Positions 11,626 to 22,739 of a stretch of 64,000 bases of DNA are shown here, one piece after another. Positions within the stretch are counted from its first letter, which is position 1. Every line of letters begins with the position of its first letter. A program made the position numbers and the translations under genes. The notes below the pieces were generated by a model that saw only the letters and a list, made by a program, of their open reading frames with translations, did not search any database and was not told the DNA's origin. The stretch covers positions 8,464,001 to 8,528,000 of the forward strand of contig NC_092579.1 in NCBI RefSeq assembly GCF_037975245.1, written 5' to 3'. The stretch is from Apostichopus japonicus. Taxonomy: Eukaryota > Echinodermata > Holothuroidea > Aspidochirotida > Stichopodidae.

Positions 11626-12250
11626 GGCACAGGGAGCACGTGCCCCCGCTTTTCCTCAGGTTAAAAATGTGCCCCTTTTCTACATAAAAATTGAGGTGTC
11701 TCAAGTTAGCAAGAGGCCAGGGAACCAGAATGAACACTCGGGAAGGGCCGTTTCCAGCCATCTGAGGGGTTTGTAAAACCAACAATTTTCTTGTACGCTC
11801 CGCGCCAACCGATGGTGGCGCTCCGCTCAGATAGTCGTGCATACAACTTTGCAAATCCTGACTACGCCCCTGACTTTAATGAATTTCTGTGGGTCAAACT
11901 CAAAGCTATTTCGAATGGAAAAAAATTGTTAAGATATTGACAAGAAATAAACTCTAATTCGGAATATTCCTACATTAGCAACTAGCATGATTTCACCTCA
12001 TTTTGTCTCAAAAGAAAACGTGTTCCTTGTTTCCCAATTTGCACATTGGATATTGCAGTGCTAGTATGCTTTTTTTCCTTGCGGGGGGGGGGGGGGGGGT
12101 TGATGGAGTGATGTGTATACGCAAATAACTTAATACAATAAGAGTTATCAAGGGTACTAAATACAAGGCTGCATCAGTCCAATCGAATTTCTGCAAAGTG
12201 CCCTTTGATATCGGTGCCCTCCCAGATTAAAAGTACTTCCGCCGCCCTTG
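11604..12250. mobile_element. 647-bp hAT-type non-autonomous element
   Basis: Perfect 14-bp inverted ends CAAGGGCGGCGGAA (11604-11617 and 12237-12250) are flanked by the octamer TGCAAGGG (11596-11603 and 12251-12258). The interior carries, on the minus strand, the repeat block GGAGCGCCACC...GTTGGCGCG that recurs near 14190 and 15160, and a long G run at 12083-12100. No transposase is present. It is nested in the Kolobok-like element and so is younger than it. Confidence 0.8.
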
Positions 12251-12351
12251 TGCAAGGGGCTCAATTGATAGGGAAAAACACCGATAATATCTTCGTCACC
12301 CTCGAAAACTATTTCCTCATCTTCTTCCTCAAGAAAAATTATTTTCGTCAA
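12157..12351 (-). pseudogene. acidic open frame of the Kolobok-like element, cut by the 647-bp insertion
   Basis: On the minus strand the frame begins MTKIIFLEEEDEEIVFEG and reads through GVFPYQLSPL to the insertion border. After the inserted copy is skipped it continues only a few codons to a stop. An acidic stretch followed by a P-Y-x-x-x-P motif recalls small proteins carried by some transposons, but I cannot name the family. Confidence 0.25.
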
Positions 12352-12722
12352 AGCTTACGAAAGGCCTGAGAGGTGAGGTCCTATTTCCTTGGAATCGGAA
12401 GATTCGGGAGAAGATATTTTCAATTGATGAGAAGAGTGTTGTGGTTACATGTAGTATAGTAAACTGTGTAACGCCGTATCGGTAAACAGCGGGGAGTCGG
12501 CTTTGGCTGAAATGGTTCCTTTGACTGACGTCAGATGAACTGCGGTGGGCAGCTTTGCTTTTTTTTACGAGTGGCAGCTCGAGAGGTCTCTAGGGAATAC
12601 TTTGACAGCGAATTTCTGGCGTTTGAAGCCGTATTTACGGAAAGTTGTGCATTGGTGGTGTTGTAGTAATGTAGATAAACCATTCCAAGACATGAAAATT
12701 TTTCATTTCATAACCTCTTTAA

Positions 12723-13930
12723 AACTCTAAATAATGGAGGTATAAATGATCAGGTAGATTTTGTCACACTGATTGATGCGCCATATTGTTTTTAATTTTA
12801 TCCTAAAAACCATTCCATATATTTGTTCTATATATATTTTTTATTTGGATTAATGGAATAATTTTGAATTATGTATTAATTGTTACAGTTGAAGATCTCA
12901 CGTTGATCTTCATTCGTGGCCCCTGTTCAAGAAATATACAATTAATGTGTTACCTGTATCTACTAATGAGTGCAGTATGAGTGCACTATAATTACTATAA
13001 TCGATAATTAATATTCTTCATTACCAAACAGGATCAACGCATCATTATACAAGCATAAATTTGACAATGTTATCATACTATACCGTAATGAGTCTAGTCT
13101 ATAGCCCATAGAACAAACCAATATCACAGTTGCTCAAAGTGTGTTCATCCCTTTAGAGGGCGGTAGACTCCCAACTCAAAACCAACCAGATGTCAAATTC
13201 CCCTGACTACATTACTTTTTGAAAATGGCTTTTGAGTTGGGGCAATAGTTTCTCGTGCCGTTATCCTGATTTTGGCTATGTTCTTTGTTGGTTGGGATTG
13301 GGGGAGGGGGGGGGGGGTTGATAGCGACAGTAAGAATTGACGGTTGTCTCCTAAATTCTTTTTCATTTTTCCAACCATAAAGAACGATTTCATATAAAAC
13401 TCACATCATATTTTCTTAATGTTAGCTTGCTATGTTCGAAACAAAGGAACGGTAGGAAACACTGAAACCTAAAGAAAGAACACATGTCAGCTGCTTCAAA
13501 TATTAAGGGAAGAATAATGAAGTTTCCGCCCGTTGGAAATAGTAGACCACAGATGATCGCTTATAATATATAATACTAAATGCCTTAACTAGAAATTTAA
13601 CAATATCAAATAGTTTTCGCACAACCCGATCCTTCAGCAGTAATATTCAGACAACAAGTAAACAATTAAAACACAAATTGATTGTTTACAAACATTATTG
13701 ATTGACACAATCAGAGCATTTAAAGCTAGCCGAAAAAAAAGAGCCCAGCCATTTAAGGAGGAGATTTTTAACATATAATTGCGCTGAGAATATACATTTG
13801 ACCTTTAACCACATGACTTTTGAGCTCAGTTCCCATGATGGCAACCACATATTTTGATAGTACCTGATATTTTCACTTATGCATGTGAACGTTTTATGTC
13901 TATTCACTGTTCCCCTAGAGAGTTATATTA
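12723..13930. other. region without a supported gene
   Basis: AT-rich unique-looking sequence with a G-run near 13303-13318. The open frames here are short and featureless. Confidence 0.4.
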
Positions 13931-13939
13931 AATTTAGCC

Positions 13940-14125
13940 TATGACCTATGACCTATCGCCTTTGGTTCCGGGGGTCTGCGAGACACAAGGGTTCACCCCG
14001 GGTTGCCTTCCCACCAAGCTTGAAGAAAATCGGTCCTGCCGTTTAGGTATAGATTTTGACACAAAGTTGAACACACACACGGACACGTTTTGACCACTCC
14101 CTCACTCATGGACTTCCATTCACCC
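13940..14125 (+). repeat. probable retroelement 3' end fragment
   Basis: A GACCTATGACCTAT repeat is followed by a block encoding an L-x-x-K-I-G-P-A-V-like phrase and an ACACACACACGGACAC run. This combination is common at the degenerate 3' ends of interspersed elements in invertebrate genomes. The family is not assigned. Confidence 0.3.
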
Positions 14126-14135
14126 ACTGCTATCC

Positions 14136-14985
14136 CATGGGCGGCGATCCGTACTTCCGAGTGGGGGGATATGACCTTGTTGACTATCTAAGCGTAGCGC
14201 CACCATGGGTTGGCGCGAAGCGTACAAGAAAATTTTGGGATTTACAAACCCTCTAGATGGCCGGAAACGGCACTTCCCGAGGTTTCCAAGCGGCATATAC
14301 CCAACATTAAAATAGGGATATCATGTCCGAAATATCTCATAATCAGGATCCAAAATACTTTTTTTTTTAATTTCGGGTGTTATTTTGGGAAAATTGCCCC
14401 TGTCAATCTTGTTTCAGGCGCTACGTTAGAATGTTCGAGAGCTCTTTTATATTATTCGATGAAGAAAATGGCCTCATGCAGGCTATTATAGGCCTATACA
14501 CATGCAATACACAATTACACATAGTTACATTCCTAGGTACCGATTAATAGGGCATCCAGGTGAAACGTGTATTAAGCATTACCCTTGTAACATGAGATTC
14601 TCAGCTGTTCGAGGGAACATGTAGGCATACAATAGTGTAGGCCTACTATAGGGCCTATATGAATACTATGAGGGTGCAAATATGTACTATATCAATACCG
14701 TGGGCGCAATAATACATTTTGTTGTTATAGGGCCAATGAAGCTCACAGTCAACTATTCTTGCTTTATAAAGACGGTTTATTTGAAAAGATCGCACTGCGT
14801 TTATGGTAGGCGAGAAATGAAGCTAAAAAGAGCCGTACATTCACGATGATACATAAATGTAGGCATGAAAAAAATTCTTATCCCTGGCATTTGGTGGGGG
14901 GGGGGGGGATATGGTGTATTACATCCCCTCCACCCATTTTCATGGGGGGATATATCCCCCCTTCCCCCAAGGATCGCCGCCCATG
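14136..14985. mobile_element. 850-bp hAT-like MITE (GGGCGGCGAT family)
   Basis: Perfect 15-bp inverted ends CATGGGCGGCGATCC (14136-14150 and 14971-14985) are flanked by the octamer TGCTATCC (14128-14135 and 14986-14993). Subterminal blocks pair GGGGGGATAT with ATATCCCCCC. The left part holds the GGTTGGCGCGAAGCGTACAA block shared with two other elements in this window. No transposase is present. Confidence 0.8.
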
Positions 14986-15075
14986 TGCTATCCCACCATG
15001 GGGAACCTCCCGACTGTAGCTACTCATGAAATTAACCGTTACCATGGTAACTGATACCATGGCATCCGACATAGC

Positions 15076-16737
15076 CAGGGGCGGCGATTTGTTTCAAATA
15101 TTGGGTACAGGCGCGTATCCAGGATTTTGTAACCGGGGAGCGCGAATAACTATCAAAGCGGAGCGCCACCATTGGTTGGCGCGCAGCGTACAAAAATATT
15201 TCTGGTTTTGATAGCCCCCCATATCACCGGAAATGGCACTTCTCGGGCTTGAAAATGACCAACCAGATGTACACTATTGCCTGAGAACCAGGTTTTTCCC
15301 AATAGTTTTTTTGCATTCATAACCATTTTCAAGAGTGTCACACATCATGTTCGACCTCATCGCATCTCCTGTGGATGATTGCTTTCGTAGGTTATTACTA
15401 CGTTACGGCCCTCAATACCCTTCAGCCACACTGTTCAAGGTTTTAAGCCCATTATTTGTTCAGAATTTGAATAATAAATTCACTTCAAAACATACCTATA
15501 ATGTTGCACAATATATGAACAACCAATATAGAAAACCCCCCTTCAACCCCTAACAGACCGGCCAAAATTGCATGAGTAGAGGGAAGTATGATGAAAAATG
15601 TTGGTCAGGGAATTTTCAAAAATTCAGACAAAGTTAATTTATTGGTGTACAAATATTAAAACCTCTTATAAAGGCTACTCTAAAACTTCGATATCATAAC
15701 TCCCCCTTTCAGTGTCGAAAAAATGTTAAAAACTGTTGTATTTTAGCATGGTAATTTGTCAGTGCTCATTTGATCTTGAATACTCGTCAGCTCCGTTAAC
15801 TCGATTATAATCGTAGTAACATTCAGGCCTACTGATTCAGCATTTACTTAGTTTGCCAGATGAAATTAGCTAATTTTAGCCTATAGCCTATTACAAGCCT
15901 ACAGTTGGCCACTGCGTAATAAAATACATATGAAGCTGAGCTAGCAATCGTACTTGATACGCACGTCCTATAAATATGTATTACACTGCGATAACGATAT
16001 TTGTTTTTAGGCCACTGCACATCTGGCTGTCTTACAAAATATGAAAGTTTATATTGTCCATCAGTAAAGTTCGTCAAATGTATTAAAGTCCAGACATTGG
16101 ACAATTAACAAGTATCATCCTACTGGAAATTTTTTAAAAGAGCGCTTTATTTTTGTTTTTCTGATATATTATGTAAAAGAACCTGTAAAGGAATTCAAAG
16201 AGGAAACAAAATCTGCTGATAATATGATTTCATATGAAAATGATGAACTGGCAACACATTGTACCAGGTCGCAACTAAGGACCTTCAATCGTTCAAAATT
16301 ATCTCAAAGGGGAGGGGGACACCTCCTCTCCTTAGACCCCTCCCCATATCAATCACAAAATGTCCCCCCCCCCCCTGTTCAAATTCCTGGCTGCGTCGCT
16401 GTATACGATTGTACGTACTTACACTCATACACAAGAGATGTACAGACATTATGATAGTAATCGTGAGTGACAACATGCTGTACGGTCACAGGTCATAGAA
16501 ACGACCACGAAGAGTCATTTACTTCATGCAGCATGTGTTGGATGGAGTTTAGCCACCGCCAAATATGATTTGGATTAATAATCCCACGCATTATTTTCTA
16601 TTTATAGCAACACAAAAATACTATGCCACCAAATATTGGGGGGATATTAGATACTATATCCCCCCACATAAAATATTGGGGGGGACATGTCCCCCCCCCC
16701 CCCGTACGCCCCCCCCCCCCCATGATCGCCGCCCATG
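15076..16737. mobile_element. 1.66-kb hAT-like element related to the previous one
   Basis: The left end CAGGGGCGGCGAT and right end (inverted) CATGGGCGGCGAT differ by one base. The flanking octamers differ by one base too: GACATAGC (15068-15075) and GACATGGC (16738-16745). It shares the GGAGCGCCACCATTGGTTGG block (15160) with its neighbours. Poly-C and poly-G tracts at 16362-16375 and 16691-16721 flank subterminal ATCCCCCCA-type blocks. The mismatches in both ends and target copies suggest an older insertion than the 14-kb one. Confidence 0.65.
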
Positions 16738-16745
16738 GACATGGC

Positions 16746-17452
16746 TGTATATATCCTACCTGGCAAAAGAACTACAATATTTAAAAATGAAAAAGATTGT
16801 TCATTGAGGTTCTTTTACGATTTTCATGTGCTGCCATCTATTCTTTAAAAAGTTGTACAGGCTGCCAAACTGCATATTCATCAGTACCACGTGACGAAAA
16901 CAGCTGCTCTGTGTATGTTGTTTTGACAGTTGAAATTCCTGTCTCATCGCTACAGACGCTCTTCGCCCAGTAACCGACGTCCAAAGTAAATTGGGTTTCT
17001 AGAAAATGTTGATCTAGGACAACGTAAACGTGTACAGGATTGGTTTAATCGAGTATTTGCAACTAACTTTAATTAAATGAAATGATCGGTAAGTATTACA
17101 AATTTGTGAAAATACCATCTTTTTGTGTTCAGTTGATAGTCTCGTGGAGACAAATGTTAATGGATTTAAAGGAAAATAACGTGTGTAGTATGCAATATGG
17201 ATAGGCGTAAGTTAGTAGGCCACTGAGTACTGTATTAACGTTAGTATAACCGTCCAATGTAGTTAGTAATAGGTATATAATACACATGCTACTGTAGTGT
17301 AACTTGTAACCGCTGGTGGTAATACTAGCCGACTAGTGATAGTTGCTGAAAGTAAGCAGTAAAAGGGCAAACGTTAGGTACGAAAATCGTGCCAAGTTTC
17401 CATTGTCAAATGTTTCCCAACTTATCGTGTGTTTATGTTCTTAATATCTACT
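16746..17452. other. region without a supported gene
   Basis: Mostly unique AT-rich sequence between two transposon clusters. No coding or structural signal was recognised. Confidence 0.35.
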
Positions 17453-17832
17453 GGCATAAAACAAAGTGGCTATTCTTACGAAGAGTCGTAAGAATAATTT
17501 CCGACTACGCATGCGCAGTTGCTATTTTTATGACCAGGGCCCCGTTCCAAAAAGAGTTACGCTTGATCTTAAGTTTGATCCATCGTGCGTAAGTCAGCTG
17601 ATCGAGCGTAAGTTTGATATCAACCTTATCTCCGTTCCACAAAGAAACTTACGCTTGATATCAAGCGTAAGTTCGATCCAATCATGCGTAAATTTAAGTA
17701 GTGATCCAGATCATTCGTAAGTATGATACTTTGCTATGGTAAGCAATTGATATACAATTTGTTTAGTTTCTTACTGTTTACAACTTTACATGTAGATGTA
17801 ATAAAATGTAAATTTTATATACTTGTGCACAA

Positions 17833-18930
17833 ATGGCGTTATATTTGTATCAGCAAGCTGGTCAACAACGTAATTATCGAATTTATCGTCGAATTCTACC
17901 AAGAGAGAGAATTTTTAGAGACAGACGGCAGCCTTTTGAACTTTACAATGATACCTTTAGATAAAGGTTTACTAGGCTAGGCTGTATGACTTTGGCCAAG
18001 TTAGAACATCCCACCAACAGAAGTAGGGCTCAGTCGGCCAGTTTGCAGGTTATCAATGCACTAAGATTTCATGAATTACGATCAAAATGTGCCTTAGCAG
18101 AGTGTGCCTCTTTACACGGATGCAGCAAGTCATCTGCCTCACGGGCATTGAGGAGGGTTACAAGTGCATTGGTTCAATACGAAATGATGAAATTAAGTTC
18201 CTAACCACTCCAGCCTGTGACCAAGGCTCGAGGGAGTTATTTTTTGGTAGCAGGATTTCCGCAGGTTGTGGGTACAGTATATGGGACATTGATTGGAATT
18301 CACGGTTGTAACTATGGGCCGGATGAGTATGTATTTGTTAGCTGTACAGGTAGACATGCAATCAATGTACAGTTAATTTGTAGTGCAAAATACAAAATCA
18401 TAAATGTTGTAGCACGGTGGCCATGACAGTATGTGAAAGCCTTGTTAGGAGACAGTTTGAGGACCACCAACTTCAAGGGATACTTCTTGGGGATTCTGGT
18501 TATCCTCTACAGCCGTGGCTGATGACGCCTATTCAGAACTCTAAGAGACCTCATTCAATAAGTAAGCTTATAAAAACCAAAAAATATCGAGATATGGTAT
18601 CATATCTATATGGTATCTATTTATATACCGCTATAGATTTGTCCAAAAAGCACACACACAAAATCACAAACTCAATAGTATCAGTTATTACTGTATATTG
18701 TAGTTCACCATACGGACAAAAATAGACATAAATTACTTTAATAGTGAACAATGAAATAAACAGCTGTCTTCAAATTTATAGTTATTCTTTAATTGCAGTG
18801 CTCAGACAAGGACACAAGCCAAGATTGAGCATGTCAACAGCCAGCTGAAGAACAAATTTTGATGTCTGCTTGGCGATGGCATGCAAATAGAACCAAAACT
18901 CTCCCCCTATCCTTGTTTACTTAAAAAGAG
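17833..18930 (+). pseudogene. HARBI1-type Harbinger transposase, degenerate
   Basis: From ATG 17833 the frame reads MALYLYQQAGQQRNYR, then FELYNDTFR, a premature TAA near 17959, and in the same frame LQVINALRFHELRSKCAL and the helix-turn-helix-like GCSKSSASRALRRV. After frameshifts come VAGFPQVVGTVYGTLIGIH, the GRHAINVQLIC strand, and LLGDSGYPLQPWLMTP. These are the DDE nuclease blocks of HARBI1 proteins. After an apparent intron (donor near 18561, acceptor near 18799) a block TRTQAKIEHVNSQLKNKF matches the final helical region. The first catalytic Asp of the usual V-V-G-x-(I/V)-D-G-T is replaced (VYGT). One stop and at least three frameshifts make this non-functional. Confidence 0.85.
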
Positions 18931-20860
18931 GCAAATTGGTTTTGGCTGTATATAGTGTCAGCAAAGAATATGAATGTCATGTCAACCAAACATTTTGCAT
19001 TTTCAAATACCACATGCATTCGAGCAAAAAAAAAACAGTTCTTACATTCTAACATAACAACTTAAAATCGCATTTTGAATTTAATTTAAGTTATATACTT
19101 TTCAAGAAAAAGTCGCCCAGGAAAGAACCTGGGCACGAACACCAAACTACCGAACGACTGATCCACTCTCAACCCTAGTCTCCTTGCATCGGGACTGTGA
19201 CTGTGTGATCATCGTCGGTGTGCGTAACCATTCCCCTCGAAAGAGAACAGATACTAACACATGATCTTAGCAAAAGGGCAGAAAATTAAGTTATGTTGAC
19301 CATCAATTTAGTTCCAGTAGTATACACCCAATAGAAATTTAATATCTAAGGCAGATAGTTTACAAGCTAAAAATTAGTATCTAAAGTTGACCTACAATGC
19401 TGTTACATAATGAACGGTTCAGAAATTACATTCAACTCAAAGATGGTTGGAAAGGCAGTGTACAATCCTTGATCATTAATATTATCTACAACTCCCTCTC
19501 AGATGGTTTTCCTATTCAAGTAGTAGTTCACTTGTATATGCAATAAAGCTACATTAGTAAAAAAAAACCCAATAGGCCTATATTCCACGTAGAAGAGTAC
19601 ACTATAGTGTAGGCTGTGTAGTTATAACAGTGAGACAGTATAACTGGCTTTTTTGGCCTGGAATGAACTGTTGGGGCATGGGTTGACTGCCTGTTTGGTG
19701 ACATAAATTTCTGTTGGTGCATGTGAATCCTGTGAATAGAGCAAATGTAAACAATTGATCAATTACAAGATACTCCTTTAACCCTTCCATTGTGGATGCC
19801 GTCCTCTTTATAAGACATAACAATAGAATTATTGCACATAATTTAAAATTCTATGAAAGGATTTTTTCACTTTGGAAAAAGGTAACTATATTTCCTTTTT
19901 AATCCCTTTATCTTTTTCAAAATTATTCATCAAGGGTACCAAAAACATATTGTGCATGATATTAAGTTGGAGTGCTGTAAGTTTTTCTAGGATTTCACAA
20001 TTTGACTTCTGGTGATCACAAATGACCTTTAACCTCCACCAAAAACCATAGGCTTCTTGTACTCAAATTCAAATTGGGTCTTTTAACATGTATATCAAAA
20101 ATAAATTGTACCTGTGATGACTCGCTTAAAAAGCAGTCAAAGGGTCGGTCTTTGATGTCCCCAGAGCAGGGCCTCGTAAACAGGGCTGTATACAGCTGCT
20201 GGCCCTCCACCTAAAATAAAATGATATGAACAATGTTTATCAATTTGGATTTTACTATGTGTCAAGAAAAATGTGATGGATGTGAGGTGCCAATAAATGC
20301 TATTTACCTGTTGCATGTTTAGCTCTTTGATATTTTTTGGCCAAAATCTTCAAATCTGACCACTTCATTTTTAGTTCAGAAGCAATGTCCAGCTCGACCA
20401 AACAATTTATCACGATTTTCTTTGACAAACTGGCAAAGAATAAACATTTCTTGCCGGGAAGAATTTTCTTCCTGGATTTCTTTCTTTTGAGTTAGACTAG
20501 GAAAAAATGGTTACTGTGAAAATTGTCAAGTTATCATTAACGACTCAAGAACACTGTGCTCTAAACTTAATGAGCCAGCCTTGCCAATACCAGGCTAAAC
20601 CCTGTGACCTCTTTTTTGAGTTCCAACAGTCAATGGCTATAGGCAAGCAGCACACACAGCTGCTCATCCCATTGAACAGCTTTAATTGTAATAACTTCTC
20701 AAGCCATGTCCCTTGAAATATGATCACTTTAAACATGTTTGTATTTTGTAGTAGAGTCCAGCAGCCCGACTTAGCTACTCTGGGCTTGTTTAAGTGGGCA
20801 GATAAAAGTTGCTTGCTTTGTGTGCACCTAGCAAGGAAGGTCCATAATAACAAAAACCCT
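18931..20860. other. Harbinger interior, no recognised gene
   Basis: AT-rich sequence between the transposase remnant and the nested element. Frames of 64-102 codons show no motif. The usual second Harbinger gene (a MYB/SANT protein) was not found here. Confidence 0.35.
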
Positions 20861-21259
20861 ATTTAGGCCATCAGCTGAAGCTCAAAATGTGGCTGTAAAA
20901 TCAGTTTCGTTCCAGCAACACCGGGTCTAGACTTTTAATGCATTTTTGGGTAGTTTAATGCATCACAAACATTATATCAAAAGTTCTCCAACAAATTTCC
21001 TGCAGTATTTTTGTAACGCACCCTTGAAATTGGGTATGTTATGTAGACATTACGTGCTACGATGCTATGTATTAGGAACACATGTGCTAACGTTAGATTT
21101 GGTACAGTGGTGCATACATACCACTCTTTTCTTATATGTTTAATTACGACTGATATATTTTTTTTGTATAATAGTTGGGTCAGGGTTACAAGAATGGTAG
21201 AAGAGGATTCTGGTCTAAGGGTCAGTGAGGGTTGTTTTCAGGCATTTCAAGTTGTGCCC

Positions 21260-21292
21260 TCCCCCCCCCCCCCCCCCCCTCCATTTTCGCCA
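21260..21292. repeat. poly-C tract
   Basis: A C homopolymer of about 19-20 bases and flanking pyrimidines lie in the nested element. Confidence 0.8.
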
Positions 21293-22739
21293 AAATGGTA
21301 AAAAATCACATTTTCAACTTTGAAATATGAAATACAATTTTTGCACATTATAACTTAAGGGTTTTAATTATAAAAAATGTACCACTTTTAATAAACTCAG
21401 ATATAATGCTTTGTAATAAATCAAATATTTTTAGATTTTCCCCCTATGTTATGAATGCATTTCGTCTGTGCATGTATGCGTAAATATACACATATAATGA
21501 AAAGTTCCTCTCCATAATTGTTACACTCTCCATCCAAACTGTCTTACACATGTGACCCCCTCCCCCTCTACTTTACATGTAGCTAAATCCCTAGTTACAG
21601 TGAGATGTGCCAATGCCCCAAGACCAGTGAGTTATTTCTTTTGTATAAATCAATATATAAGTTGGCACACTAAGACATCATGGCATATCGTAGATGTGAA
21701 ATAAAGTTAGTCGGTATATGTCCGTTACCTTAGTACTCTTTCTACAGTCTTCTGCAAAACTAGGTACTTTCTCCATGTTACGGAAACGACATGTTTATAA
21801 TTCGTATTCCTGCAAAAAGTGTTTCCAAGGGATTTAACATATAAAAGAAAAGATCGACAAGGTTTCGAATGGTATTTTGAATAATAATAGTTCTATATTC
21901 TACAAATAATATGAATAATAAAGGTGAATGGTACAAATAAGTGAACAACAAAGACAGTTAACTTAAGCCCCAGATAGAAAGAAATAATGTATCTATTAAG
22001 ACTGGGTCGATACACTCAATGGTGTAGTAGAGCTGGGCCTTTGCGATGATTCAAGATACAGGTTCTTCATCAAAAGGCGCGGCGAGGAATTAATAAGTGA
22101 TTAAAAGTTCATCCAAGGACAGTTGTACTAGTTATAACAGGATCCACTTCAATTCACTGCATGGAAGTCAGATATGGTATGGAAAAGGGAAAGTCCATTC
22201 CGTAGTAGAGGTGAAGATAATTAGATGAAATAAAAGTCACTAAAGACTTGAATATCCTTCAGTCAAAACTTGAACAGATGCACAAAACGTGTTAACAATA
22301 TGAATAAAACAGGTAACGAAATGTTACAGCAACAATAAAGAACCGTGCTATTGGAACAGGGTCAGGGGCGATGGTTCCCCAACAACAGTATATAAACCTC
22401 TGACTGGTTTCAGGACGCGGTATTTGCGTCATCGTCATCAGTAAATGTAGTTGTGAATATGCAAGAGGTAAAGCATGCCCATAACACCCTCCTCCCCCCT
22501 CCCCTCTCAGCAAAAAAAGTGTGATTTGAAGAAAATGTGGATATTTATCATAAGGTGTCTGGTAGGTAGGGTAATCTACGTATAACTACTAATAGCTAAA
22601 ATGAATATATGAATAAGATCATGTTTTCTGGTTCCTTTAAACTCTGGGGAACAAAATAATGACAACATGACTTTGAAAAAGTTAACCCTCTTCACAAACT
22701 TCAAATTTGATTAAAATTTCAGACTAAGATATCAAGATT

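Larger units (their letters stand above)
10547..12718 (+). mobile_element. Kolobok-like DNA transposon remnant (TTAA target)
   Basis: The inverted ends AGAGGTTATGAAATG (left 10547-10561, right 12704-12718) are directly flanked by TTAA (10543-10546 and 12719-12722). A TTAA duplication plus a THAP-type protein start near the left end (10865) fits the Kolobok superfamily, whose transposases can carry a THAP domain. piggyBac also uses TTAA but has different ends and no THAP domain. At 2.2 kb, of which 647 bp is a later insertion, it is far too short to be autonomous. Confidence 0.65.
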
